Below, in pieces: positions 36,764-49,245 of a stretch of 64,000 nt of DNA (its first letter is position 1; every line of letters begins with the position of its first letter). Source of the DNA: Turritopsis dohrnii (taxonomy: Eukaryota > Cnidaria > Hydrozoa > Anthoathecata > Oceaniidae); the NCBI GenBank assembly GCA_027922465.2, contig BQMF02000006.1, positions 1,674,001 through 1,738,000 on the forward strand, written 5' to 3'. Under the pieces are notes generated by a model. It did no database searches and was not told the origin of the DNA. It saw only the letters and a list, made by a program, of their open reading frames with translations. Made by a program: the position numbers and the translations under genes.

Positions 36764-37639
36764 TCTATATATTAATAGCCGATTCTCTGTCTGTCTGTCT
36801 GTTTGTTTGTTTGTTTGTTTGTAAGTCACGCAAAATGGCAGATTGAGTTGTGAGCGAAATTATTACTTTTTTGTGTGCGACGTGAGTTTGAAACAAATAC
36901 ATTGCAACCCCAATCGAACGTGAATTTTTTTGGCTGATGAACTAATAGGAGTAACGTTTTGTTTTTATCATTATTGTTAGTTTTATATTCCACGTTGACT
37001 TGGCTTTGAAAACAGTACATCAACTAAATACAAAGAAACTAACTGATTAAACATTATGGACAAAAAGCAGCAGTGGCGGAACGTGGCAGCATATGTTTGG
37101 TTTGCCACTAACTCTTGCCTGACTGTCTGAGACGGGTGAACTTTTTTTTGAGCAATCAAAATGTTTAAAAACCGATACGTAAAAAAAGAGTATCATGATT
37201 CAAAATATTTTTTTTTTGCTTTTGTCTTAATAGTTGCCTTAATTTGTTTTAATCGATTTCTTTTAATGTATTTTAATCAGATCGAACGTTTTTTGTATTC
37301 ACTTTATTCATTTAGCACGTGCCTTTTTTTCTCTCCTCCCGTGTGATCTTTTTAAGAAGAGAAACCATTTCCCCCTTACGTTTGATAGCACCCATGTTAG
37401 AGCGCGTAACTTTTTTTAAAACAAAAGCTAATAAAAAGTTTAAATTTTCTCTCTCTACGTTTTGAGTGTATTATTGTTACACTGATAAAAGATTGGTTTT
37501 ACCAGAGGTTGTGACTTCGAATTTGCTTCTGGTTGAACACAAGTTGTACGAGCCGTTTATAAGGAAATTTGACGTTTATTGATACAGTGATACAGATCAG
37601 GTGGACATGGGCGGCGACCGCCGCCGCCTTGGCGGCTAG
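36764..37639 (+). mobile_element. Non-autonomous Helitron (first group), copy H1
   Basis: Starts TCTATATATTAATAGCC at 36764 and ends in GGCGGCGACCGCCGCCGCC plus TTGGCGGCTAG at 37639. About 876 bp. The interior carries GTCTGT-type microsatellite sequence at the 5' end and no gene. Confidence 0.8.
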
Positions 37640-37641
37640 TA

Positions 37642-38500
37642 TCTATATATTAATAGCCGATTCTCTGTTTGTTTGTCTGTTTGTTTGTCTGTCACGCAAA
37701 ATGGTAGATTGAGTTGTGAGCGAAATTATTTCTTATTTTGTGTGCGACGTGAGTTCGAAGCAAATACATTGCAACCCCAATCGAACGTGACTTTTTTTGG
37801 CTGATGAACTAATAGGAATAACGTTTTGTTTTTATTGTTAGTTTTATATTCCACGTTGACTTGGCTTTGAAAACAATACATCAACTAAATACAAACTAAC
37901 TGAAACTAACTGATTAAACGTTTTGGACATAAAGCAGTGGCAAAACGCGCGGTTTACCAGTGTATCCTAACGTATCCTTGCCTGACTGTCTGAGACGGGT
38001 GAACATTTTTGAGAAGCAATCAAAATGTTTAAAAACCGATAGGTAAAAAAAGAGTATATGATACAAAATATTTTTTTTTTGCTTTTGTCATAATAGTTGT
38101 CTCAATTTGTTTTAATCGATTTCTTTTAATCTATTTTAATCAGATCGAACGTTTTTTTTTATTCACTTTATTCATTTAGCACGTGCCTTTTTTTCTCTCC
38201 TCCCGTTTGATCTTTTTAAGAAGAGAAACCATTTCCCCCTTACGTTTGATAGCACCCATGTTAGAGCGCGTAACTTTTTTTAAAACAGAAGCTAATAAAA
38301 AGTTGAAGTTTTCTCTCTCTACGTTTTGAGTGTATTGTTACACTGCTAAAAGATTGGTTTTACGAGAGGTTGTGACTTCGAATATGCTTCTGGTTGAACA
38401 CAAGTTTTACGAGCCGTTTATAAGGAAATTTGACGTTTATTGATACAGTGATACAGAGCAGGTGGACATGGGTGGCGAGCGACGCCGCCTTGGCGGCTAG
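37642..38500 (+). mobile_element. Non-autonomous Helitron (first group), copy H2
   Basis: Begins TCTATATATTAATAGCC two bases after H1 and ends GGCGGCTAG at 38500. About 859 bp, very similar to H1 and H3. Confidence 0.8.
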
Positions 38501-39350
38501 TCTCTATATTAATAGCCGATTCTCCGTCTGTTTGTTTGTTCGTTTGTTTGTCTGTCACGCAAAATGGTAGATTAAGTTGTGAGCGAAATTATTTCTTTTT
38601 TTGTGTGCGACGTGTGTTCGAAGCAAATACATTGCAACCCCAATCGAACGTGACTTTTTTTGGCTGATGAACTAATAGGAATAACGTTTTGTTTTTATCA
38701 TTATAGTTAGTTTTATATTCCATGTTGACTTGGCTTTGAAAACAGTACATCAACTAAATACAAAGAAACTAACTGATTAAACATTTTGGACAAAAAGCAG
38801 CAGTGGCAGAACGTGGCAGCATATGTTCGGTTTTCCACTAACTCTTGCCTGACTGTCTGAGACGGATGAACTTTTTTTGAGCAATCAAAATGTTTAAAAA
38901 CCGATAGGTTAAAAATGAGCATCATATCAAAACAAAATGTTTTCTTTTTTGCTTTTCTTTTAATAAATTAAGTTCTTGCTTTAATTGTTAAGTGTTCTGA
39001 TCGAACGTTTTTTTATTCTATTTATTCATTTAGCACGTACCTTTTTTTTTTCCTCCCGTGTGAACTTTTTAAGAAGAGAAACCATTTTCCCCCTGTTTGA
39101 TAGCACCCATGTTAGAGCGCGAAACTTTTTTAAAACAAAAGCTAATAAAAAATTGAAGTTTTCTCTCTCTACGTTTTGAGTGTATTGTTACACTGATAAA
39201 AGATCGGTTTTACCAGAGGTTGTGACTTCGAATCTGCTTCTGGTTGAACACAAGTTATACAGGCCGTTTATAAGGAAATTTGACGTTTATTGATACACTG
39301 ATACAGAGCAGGTGGACATAGGCGGCGAGCGACGCCGCCTTGGCGGCTAG
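38501..39350 (+). mobile_element. Non-autonomous Helitron (first group), copy H3
   Basis: Starts TCTCTATATTAATAGCC directly after the CTAG of H2 and ends GGCGGCTAG at 39350. About 850 bp, no gene. Confidence 0.8.
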
Positions 39351-40635
39351 TGTAATATAATAATAAATTAGAAAAGAGATACGAAAAAACATTCTGTCTC
39401 CCACTTCATGCTTTTAAACGGGAAAAAAGCAAAGTCAGCTAATAATTGTATTCCACCGTGTAACGTCAACACGAAAGTTGGAAGATGATGAACAAAATCG
39501 GAAACTGACATTCGCCTATCTCGCTTACGCTCGCTGCGGGGCAATTAATAATTTTCAACTCTTATATATGGAGAAAGTCTTTTTTTGAGATCTATGCAAA
39601 TATATAATTTTTATTCTGAAAATATTTTTTCCAGGTAATTGATGAGGGAAAAACGTTTTTACAACTCTCGTGAACTTCTTAAAGATCAACTCTATTTCAC
39701 AAAAGAAATCTATTTGTGACACCAAAAGATTCATATTATCAAAACTTTCTAGCAGATTAACGTAAATTGTTCAGAAAATTCAATTTCCAAAATGATCACT
39801 ATTAAATGAAAAGGCTGTCAAGTAAAAACAAAGAGCAATTTCGTCATTAACGGAATCTTCATTAAATTCATTATTTTTTACTCTTCCTAGTTTCTTTTTT
39901 GGCATTTTATTTTATTTGCTTATAAATATACAATAATTTATTTTCATCCATTATATTTTCGTCAACCTTATGTCAACTAGTCAGCGATGACGAAAATACA
40001 TTATTGTATATACTTATAAACTAATGAAATTAAATGACAAAAATGAACCTAGGAAGAATAAAAATCAGTCGTTTTGCTTGGCATGAAATCAACAAAATAA
40101 TTCAAAACATTAATTAATGGGCGGTTAAATTACACGAGGTACAAATTAACTCGTGTCATTCATTCTCACGTTAATTTTGTGTAATAAAAGGTCCATCATT
40201 TAAGTTTTTTTCTGTTCTCATACCCTATAAGAATGATTCGCTCTGTCAAGTTGCTCTCGTGGATGAAACGAAGTAATGTTTTCGGTCTGGGGAATATCTT
40301 TGCGAAATTCAAAGATAAAATCGCTAAAATAAAGCGATGCAAAAAATAGTCGGCCGAAGGTATATTAAAACATTAAGTGACTCAAACTTGATGAAAGCCT
40401 TATCAGAGCTGGTGTTAGGGTTCGACTAATACAGACTGCAACAAATATCTCGAAAAGGTCTTGAAAACATGGTATACCATTTGCAACAATCCCAAACATT
40501 GTTTCTGTTCAACTTTTGTAAAATCGCTATAAAAATGGTAACAATAGCTATAAGGGATGTCAGCGTCAAGAGGAAGGTATAAGCACAACGTTTGATATTT
40601 TTAGAAAAAATCACCTCCAATACACCTTTCCCGAA
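39351..40635. other. Spacer between Helitron copies with a degenerate inverted repeat
   Basis: No gene. Around 39870-40070 two arms (CTTCCTAG, then a stretch with ATTTTATTT...TATAAATATACAATAAT, and its inverse) form an imperfect inverted repeat of about 200 bp, probably an old MITE. Confidence 0.5.
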
Positions 40636-41691
40636 TCTATATATTAATAGCCGATTCTCTGTCTGTCTGTCTGTTTGTTTGTTTGTTTGTTTGTAAGTCA
40701 CGCAAAATGGTAGATTGAGTTGTGAGCGAAATTATTTCTTTTTTTGTGTGCGACGTGAGTTCGAACCAAATACATTGCAACCCCAATCGGACGTGACTTT
40801 TTTTGGCTGATGAACTAATAGGAATAACGTTTTGTTTTTATCATTATTGTTAGTTTTATATTCCACATTATTGACTTGGCTTTGGAAACAGTACATCAAC
40901 TAAATATAAAGTCACTTACTGATTAAATATTTTGGACAAAAAGCAGCAGTGGCAGAACGTGGCAGCATATGTTCGGTTTGCCACTAACTCTTGCCTGACT
41001 GTCTGAGATGGGTGAACTTTTTTTTTGAGCAATCAAAATGTTTAAAAACCGATAGGTAAAAAAAGAGTATCATATCAAAAGATAATGTTGTTGTTTTTTG
41101 CTTTTCTTTTAATAATTTAATTTGTTCTTTTAATTGTTAAGCGTTCTAATCGAACGTTTTTTTATTCTATTTATTCATTTAGCACGTGCCTTTTTTCTCT
41201 CCTCCGTGTGAACTTTTTAAGAAGAGAAACCATTTTCCCCCTGTTTGATAGCACCCATGTTAGAGCGCGTAACGTTTTTAAAACAAAAGCTAATAAAAAG
41301 TTTTTCTCTCTCTACGTTTTGAGTGCAAATAAATAACACATGAAATTTGGGTTTTTTTGGAACCATTGTTTAAACTGATATTTGATATTTGATTTCGAAT
41401 CTGCCTCTAGGATAACTGACGTTTTTTCGGGTCCGCGATACAGGTGATGGGGTGACAAAAAATTTGGGTCTAACTTTTTTGAGAGGGGTCTGTGACGTCA
41501 TCAAAATCTTTGAAGAATGATATCTCTGTAACGGTTGATTCGTAGCGGAACGATCCCATACATTTTTTTTAATCAGTTTTTCGAGCTCTACAACATGGTA
41601 ACACTTTCGGTTGCCAATTCCTTAATTTTATTTTTCGTGAAGTCAACGCATGCTGAACATGGGCGGCGAGCGACGCCGCCTTGGCGGCTAG
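40636..41691 (+). mobile_element. Non-autonomous Helitron (first group), copy H4
   Basis: Starts TCTATATATT at 40636 after an A and ends GGCGGCTAG at 41691. The left two thirds match H1-H3 and the right third matches the 3' end of the RepHel copies (AACATGGTAACACTTTCGG), so it is a chimera of two subtypes. Confidence 0.8.
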
Positions 41692-42038
41692 TCTATATAT
41701 TAATAGCCGATTCTCTGTCTGTCTGTTTGTTTGTTTGTAAGTCACGCAAAATGGTAGATTTCGCTTCGAAAGAAATCGGGGATCTGCAACGGAGAGATCG
41801 CGGAGATATGAAGAAAATTAGGGGGTAAAAACCGGAAAAAAATGGCTTCTAAAAAATAGCGATAATTGCATGAAATTGTAATATTTTTAACTGAAATTTT
41901 TAACTGAAAGCTAGGTAAACTGACAAAAAACACAAGGCCTGTTCTGTTTTTATTTTTGTGGTGATAATAAAAATTATATAAATAGATATACATTCCTGTA
42001 TAGATTGTTCTTTTGTTTGAGTTTTTTCTGAACGAGTT

Positions 42039-45000
42039 ATGAATTCTGATCATGACTATGGAATGCCTCAAAGGTTTGCATTGCCTAGATCACTATTTGA
42101 TAGAGATGTAGTTGATGCACGGCAACAACATCAACAACAACAACCCCCTGCTGATGACCCTCAACAACGTCGTCGCATTAGAAATGCTGAACGACAAAGG
42201 AGATACTGAGCAAATCAAAGTGAGATTCGTGCTCAATTGAGAAGGGAGAGGGATGCACAACTTCAAAGACAGCGACGGGCTAACGAGCAACCTGATCAAG
42301 TAGCTGCTCGACTTGAAGCGCAAGCTCACCGACAACAGGCGCTAAGAGATAATGAGCAACCTGATCAAGTAGCTGCCCGACTTGAAGAACAAGCCCACCG
42401 ACAACAGTCGCTAAGAGATCATGAGCAACCCGAACATGCTGCTGCTCGACGTGCAACTGATGCTCAACATCACCAACTTCTGAGAAACAATGAGCAACCT
42501 GAACAAGCTGCTGCTCGACGTGCAACTGATGCTCAACAACACCAAACAGCATATGTCCGAAACAGACGAGTGCGCAGGGCTCGCTTTTTAAATGCTGCAC
42601 GGATTGATATTGAAAACAATAATATACCTGACATTCATTCTTTAGGTGAATTTAACATTTTATGTGAACAGTGTGGAGCAATCAAATGTTGCACAAATGG
42701 AAAGGTACAACTTCCTAATTTATTAGATTATCCGCCTGAGTTACGGGATCTCTTACTTGATGATTCTGCTCTGGGTAAACATTTCCGTAAGTGTATTAGA
42801 ATCTATAATAATGCATTTAGTTTTGCTTCTCTGTCAGCTCACTTACGTCCTCCCCCAGGAAATAGGCCTCCATGTTTTAGGATATGTGGACAACTGCTAC
42901 ATAGGTATGGAGCACTGCATGCTAATGAAAACCAAGTGCCCATGTTTAGCCAACTGTATATTATCGAAGCTGCTAATTCGCTTGACATGCGTATGCAAAA
43001 CCCTTCTAATACGGATTGCAACAGAGACTTGATAGAGCAAATACAAACAGTCATTAATAGAGTTTCACCTTATGCCGCAGCATATCGTAACTTGGCTCAG
43101 GTTGAACAGGAAGAGGAGGAAAGGGCGCTTTTAGAAAATAGAGCAACCTCTGTAGAGGGTATGTATATGCGAGAAGGTGAAGACAGGAGGAGATACAATG
43201 CTCCACATCACGAAGAAGTCGCAGCAATTTTTGTAGGTAACGATGGTGCGCCTCCGGCTGGTAGAAATATTGTAGTGTATCCAAGAGATCAGCCCTTGCG
43301 AAATATTTCTTACATGTCGACAAACATTGACTCCATGATGTATCCAATAATTTTTCCTAGAGGTGATCCTGGATGGAGTCCGAACATGAATCACGTACAA
43401 CAGCATGCAACTGAAAGGCGGAATAAAATTACACAATTGCAGTATTACATTTATCGTATTGCCATTAGACGTGAATTTTCTGCTTTACATTTAGCTGGAA
43501 AACTATTTCAACAGTTTGTTGTTGACAGCTATGTCAAAGTGGAGGGAGGGAGACTCCACTTCATACGCCAGAACCAAGAACAATTACGGGCGGATAGCTA
43601 CACAGGCTTGATGGACTATTTGGAGGAAGCTGCCCATGAACGAAACCTCCGTGCGGGTTATGTCGTTGTATTGCCATCTACCTTTTCAGGTTCACCGAGA
43701 AATATGCACCAATTGTACCTAGATGCTATGGCATTAGTTTCGAAAAAAGGTAAACCAGATTTATTTTTAACTTTTACATACAATCCTAAATGGCCTGAAA
43801 TTGTTCAAAATCTTTTGCCTGGTCAAACTCCATCAGATAGGCCAGATCTGGTTACACGAGTATTCAAATTGAAGTTGGAAGCTCTTAAAACGATATTATA
43901 AAAGATTCTGTTCTAGGTGTATCTGTAGCACAGGTGGATGTTATAGAATTTCAGAAAAGGGCGCTACCTCATGTGCACATGCTGTTGCATCTCGGCAACG
44001 AATTTAAGTTGCGCAATGCTGATGACATTGATTCATTGATTGATAGCACGAATTCCAAATCGGGACCAAGAACCAGAACTTTACGAAATCATCAAATCTT
44101 GCATGGTCCATGGTCCGTGTGGCCATTTGAATGTGTCTTCACCGTGTATGCAAGATGGTAAGTGCAGCAAAAATTTTCCGAAGCAGTTTAACAATGGAAC
44201 TGTTTTAAATGTGGATGGCTATCCTTTATATCACCGACCAGATGACGGAAGAACTGTTCGAATTCGGAATATGGATCTTGACAACAGATGGATCGTCCCA
44301 TACAACCCTTTCCTCAGCAAAAAGTACAATGCACATAGAAAACCTAGATGCCTGTGTTTCCATTTAAAGGGTCAAGTATTTGTACAAATACATTTACAAA
44401 GGACATGATACTGCTCATATTTAAATCAATGAGCGAATAGATCATGACGAAATCAAAACCTTTTTAGATGCGAGGTATGTATCTGCTCCAGAAGCTGTGT
44501 GGCGTTTATGCTCTTTTCCAATGCACACTCAAAGTCATGCTATTTTACGACTTCCTGTTCACCTTCCAAATGAGCAGCAGATTTTTTTCAGAGAAGGACA
44601 GGAACAAGCAGCACTGGAAAGAGGACAAGAGCACACCAAGTTAACTGCTTGGTTCGTATTAAATCGTGTTGACGAACGGGCACGTCAATATTTATATCCT
44701 GATATCCCCCATCATTATGTGTTTCAAACACGACAACATAAGTGGGTGACACGTCAGCGTGGAGCAGAAAAAATTGTAAGTAGAATGTACAATACTAGCA
44801 TTCGGCAGGGTGAAAGGTATTTCTTACGTGTGCTGTTGTTACATGTTCCTGGTGAGACTTCCTTTAAATACCTTAGAACTGTTAATGGGATTGTATATAG
44901 ATCTTTCAGGGAAGCGTGTATTGCATTTGGACTATTGGATGACGATACTTTGTGGATACGAACCATGGAAGAACTTGGCGAATCAGCAACTCCCTCTAAA

Positions 45001-46665
45001 ATTCGCAAAGCGTTCTCTTTCATTCTGATCCATGGAGAGCCAAGCAATCCAGCTGAGTTGTGGGAAAGATTCCGTGCTCACATGATTGAAGATTTTTTGA
45101 GACACCAGCCTGAAGTACAAGCAGAGCAGTCAGCTCTTGGTAAAATCCAGGAAGTCCTACAGCAATTTGGTAGGGTTGTTACTGACTTTGATTTACCTGC
45201 TTTTGAACAAGCTATTGCTGACGATCTACCAAATGCTGATGAAATGAGGGAAGAAGCCATCAACATGAGGAACAAGTTGAATGCTGACCAACTTGCTGTT
45301 GCTGATGCAGTCCTAGATGCAGTGGCAACAAACGACAGTAATAATGCTAAAGTTTTCTTCCTTGATGGACCCGGTGGAACAGGTAAAACTTTCACGTACA
45401 ATTACATCATTCGCGAGGTTATTGGAAGAAACCTATCAGTAAGTATGTGTGCATGGACTGGAATTGCAGCAACACTGTTACAAAATGGTAAGACAGTCCA
45501 TTCTCTTTTTAAATTACCTGTTCCTGTATTGGACAATTCAACATGCAATGTCAAGCCTAACAGTAGGCATGCCGATTTCTTACGTAGTCAGCATATTTCG
45601 ATATTTGATGGGGCAAGTATGATTCCTAAGCATGCACTTGAGGCTATTGATAGAATGTTCAGAGATATCTGTAACAGTGATGTGCCTTTTGCTGGAAAGG
45701 TTGTTCTTTTAGGTGGTGATTTTAGACAGACTCTTCCAGTAGTGAAAAGAGGCAGACCAGCTCAGATAGTGGAAGCATGCATCAAGAGCTCTGTCTTGTG
45801 GCCAATAGTGCAAATCTTTCATCTAAATGTCAACATGAGAGCTGCACCTGGGGAAAGGGGATTTGCAGAATTCCTACTTGAATTAGGAAGTGGAACGATA
45901 CCGAAAAAAGTGGATGAGCCATTTAAAGACTCCATCGAAATTCCGCACGAATGTGTTGTGCACGGAAATAATGATATTCTCCATTCTATTTTTAGTGATG
46001 CTGGAGGAGAGGATATGTCGAGTCGTGTAATTCTGACACCAACCAATGATGAGGCTTTAGTAATTAATGAACGGATTCTTCAGGGAATGCCTGGCGAAAC
46101 AGCCACGTACTTTAGCGTCGATTCTGTTGTTTCTGATGAGCAAGAAGAGATTGACCTGTATCCGATGGAGTTCATCAATTCGCTTACTCCTTCTGGAATG
46201 CCTCCACACCGGTTGAACTTGAAAGTCAATAGTATAGTGATGCTGCTGAGAAATTTATCGTTGAAGGACGGTTTATGCAACGGCACCCGATTAGTCATCC
46301 GTAATCTCCGAGAGAATATCCTTGATTGTGAAGTGCTGACGGGTATCTCCGCTGGAAATCGGGTGCTCATTCCTAGAGTAACATTGTGTCCCAACGATAC
46401 CAACCTTCCATTTCAGCTGAAGCGTACACAATTTCCTCTTCGTTTGTCCTACGCAATAACCATAAACAAAAGTCAAGGTCAGACTTTTGAACGGGTTGGT
46501 ATTTACATGCAAAGGCCTTGCTTCAGTCACGGTCAACTGTATGTTGCATTTTCACGAACACAAAGCTTTGAAGCGGTGAAAGTAAAGGTTTGTAGAACTT
46601 TGCAGCAAGGCTATGTTAGAGACAGATGCTACACTAGAAATGTAGTCTACCAACAGGTATTATGA
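42039..46665 (+). pseudogene. Helitron Rep-helicase (RepHel), copy 2, broken
   Basis: Starts at the ATG 42039 (MNSDHDYG). TGA at 42207 interrupts the N terminus. Tandem NEQPDQVAARLEAQAHRQQ-type repeats fill about 42280-42540. The HUH nuclease motif ALPHVHMLLHL is near 43970. Frameshifts near 43890, 44040 and 44335 break the Rep part; the Y motif KYLYKYIYKGHD is intact in a shifted frame at 44371-44409. The Pif1-like helicase is open from 44497 to 46665 (722 residues): Walker A GGTGKT (about 45376), GGDFRQTLP (about 45714) and KSQGQTFERVGIY (about 46470). Walker B reads IFDGAS instead of IFDEAS, so the catalytic Glu is Gly. The protein nicks and unwinds its own ends for rolling-circle transposition. 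Confidence 0.8.
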
Positions 46666-46778
46666 ATATTTTTACCTTGCAAAAATATTTATGCAATTGA
46701 TATTTAATGTTTTGAATTGAAACTTTGCACAAGGTTAATGAGGAGGCATCACATTACATTACCTGGAAATTAAATTGG

Positions 46779-46977
46779 TATACATTGAATTGAATAATAC
46801 TGAAATTAAAGCAGTTTACATTGAAATGAATTACATTGAAATGAATTACATTGAAATCACTTACATTGAAATGAATTACATTGAATTGAGTTACTTTGAA
46901 TTGAGTTACGTTGAATTGAGTTACGTTGAATTGAATTACATTGAATTGAATTACATTGAATTGAATTGAATTGAATG
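46779..46977. repeat. 15-bp tandem repeat (ATTGAATTGAATTAC type)
   Basis: About thirteen diverged copies of a 15-mer. Both open frames over it (plus and minus) are repeat artefacts, not genes. Confidence 0.9.
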
Positions 46978-47116
46978 AGTATAGCATTAGATTAGATGAC
47001 CTAGAAATTAGATTACTTTACATTAAATAGATTAGATTGAATATGTCAAATGATTAGTATATAGCATTAGATTAGATTACCTTGAACTTTTGAGTAGATT
47101 GAAGATTGAATAGATT

Positions 47117-47227
47117 ATGGAAAAATATGGAAGCGGCATGGAGCCGGGTGGCGGAGGGTATGAAAGCGGCATGGAGCCGGGTGGAGGAGGGTATGAAAGC
47201 GGCATGGAGCCGGGTGGAGGAGGGTAG
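47117..47227 (+). repeat. 33-bp minisatellite, in frame from an ATG
   Basis: Three units of TATGAAAGCGGCATGGAG followed by CCGGGTGGAGGAGGG. The plus frame from ATG 47117 reads a 36-residue glycine-rich peptide with YESGMEPGGGG units, ending at TAG 47227. Translation is not shown by anything else. Confidence 0.7.
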
Positions 47228-48048
47228 GCAAGCCGCAAAAAGCCGTTGTATGTGTGACATATTGTAATTTGTTCTCTTTTTTTGAGATTCTGATGTCATT
47301 GAAAAGGCAGTTTTATCATTGTTATACAGTAACATATGGCCATACATGTTGAACTGCATGGTTTCTTTTAAAAATTGGTATGAATGTTTCGCTTACAATT
47401 CTTTTCCTTTTATAACCTGATAGTCCATTACTATTTTTTGTACCTGCAGTTCTCTTAGATTTTCTTTTCTTTTTTAGATAATGAGACAAAGCGTAAACCT
47501 CTACACATAATTTCCATGTTGTGTAGCTTTGGATTGAGACACTTGGGTAAGAAATCTTCTGAAAATATTCCTCCTAACTTGAGGCTTTGCTAACAAATTG
47601 AAAGTAGATTCAGTTAGATTTTTTCACAAGTTCATGTTGTGAGCACAACTTAATTTCATATGTTTAGAGTTTGCGTATAGTCGTAGAATAGAAAATACAT
47701 ATCAGCTTAACGTGAAGAAAGATGAAATTTCGTTGCACTTGAGAGATTGGTCTATGTTTATTGAGATAATAGAAAGTTAGGAAGTTAGACATGGCTGCAT
47801 GCGGTTTTGTTTATAATTCAGTGACATCCCCCACCCTATCTATACGGTTTCTTCTGGAACAATAGATTTAATCAATCCCCTTTGGCTTGGAATAACCAGG
47901 AGTTTTACCCCTGGAGTCGGTATGATAATCACATGTGTTTCATATATTCTTGAGAAAAACTAACTTGAGAACATGCTTATAAGAAGTAAATTGATCCACA
48001 GTTTTTCTCTATAAAAGTGTTTAAAGTGATTTCATATTTATCTGATTA

Positions 48049-48278
48049 CCGTAATGCATCGATTAAACGCCCCTTCTTTTAAACCCCCCCCCCCCCCCCC
48101 CCCTCGAATAGATGCCTATATTTTTTATCGATGTTTATATTTAGTTTATATTTACGAAAAAGAAGAGTTTCACAATAATTCAATAGACGCCCCCCTCTTT
48201 TAAACGCCCCCCTCGAATAGACGCCCCCTAAAAATTCAATTTAATAAACGCCCCGGGCGTCTAATCGAAGCATTACGG
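48049..48278. mobile_element. MITE with ATTA target duplication
   Basis: The inverted ends are CCGTAATGCATCGATTA and CCGTAATGCTTCGATTA (inverse of 48278 inward). ATTA flanks both sides (48045-48048 and 48279-48282). A 20-C run lies at 48084-48103. About 230 bp, no gene. Confidence 0.75.
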
Positions 48279-48541
48279 ATTACATTGTAAATATATATTG
48301 AGAATATATAACTTGAACTATTGTCCAATATTTTCTCTTTTACAGACTAAATTATCATTAAACGTATTGGCCGTTATATGTTGTTTTTCTGTATCTCATT
48401 CATGTTGTCATATAGAATATTGTACCTTTAACACCTAGAATACTTTTAGTCAACGTTCGTATTATCACTTGTTAATGACATAGTGACTGCATGTCCAAGA
48501 AAAAAGCAGTCTTAACAATATAATTATCGTTACTTTTTCAG

Positions 48542-49245
48542 ATGGCAAATAATAATGACAATGTCCAAGCAGCAGTTGCGGCGTTATGTATGCACCTATG
48601 ATAATTTCATTTTGTTTTATGAATACTGATTTCAATTCTATAAAATGCTTCATTAAATCTTTGTTTTTCTTTTCAGTTCGTAATTTGAATAATAATAATA
48701 ATATAGGTATGTCCATTTCCTTTCGCAAAATATTTCTATGGTTCTCTCTAAAAAATATACTTTTTTGGTTGTTGCTTATTCATTTTTTTTTTTATTTTTA
48801 GATATGGAGCGGCTGCTTCGTAAGTAGCTGTTATAGTCGTTTCCTATTTTTTATAATTGGTTTTAATGTGTAGATATGTCATTTCTAATTCATTCCATAA
48901 TTTAGAAAATTTACAAATTGACGATGGCCGGGAGCCGGACCCGAAAATCAGTAAGAATTCAAATAACCTTCTTATCATTATCATTCTTCAATTATTAACA
49001 AAAGATAATTTCTTATTATAGTTGCGGTATATACCAGGTTCCTGCGGGAACAGCTGGCCCGAGGAGGGCCAACCAACGATGCCGCCCTCGGTTCGTGGGT
49101 GCGGCATGGAGGGTTTTTTCTCCCTCCAGACCAAACCCGCGGTAGGGACCGGGGCAGAACCGCAGTTACCATCACATGCCGCGGCCATACTAACCGTTTG
49201 TGTTTGTGTTTTTTATGTATTGTTTTTTTGTTTCATGTTTGTTGA
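48542..49245 (+). CDS. Predicted five-exon Helitron-borne gene, unknown function
   Basis: Exons: 48542-48587, 48677-48706, 48802-48819 (18 nt), 48906-48950 and 49022-49245. Every border is GT/AG, every intron is phase 1, and the first exon starts ATG GCA AAT directly after a CAG acceptor. The product is about 120 residues: an Asn/Gln/Ala-rich start, a short acidic segment with GREPDPK, then LGSWVRHGGFFLPPDQTRG in the last exon, and a hydrophobic C-terminal run. The minus-strand Helitron copy (16560-16715) keeps the last-exon sequence with mostly conservative changes (ATLGLWVRHGGVFLPPDQTR). I do not recognise the domain. It lies 1.9 kb after the helicase, on the same strand, inside the Helitron. 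It could be a captured host gene. Confidence 0.6.

Noticed and set aside
42280..42600. Minus-strand open frame rich in valine and glutamine
   Set aside because: It is the antisense of the RepHel N-terminal repeats.
46754..46987. Open frames with QFNVI or YIEMN repeats on both strands
   Set aside because: They only reflect the 15-bp tandem repeat and have no other content.
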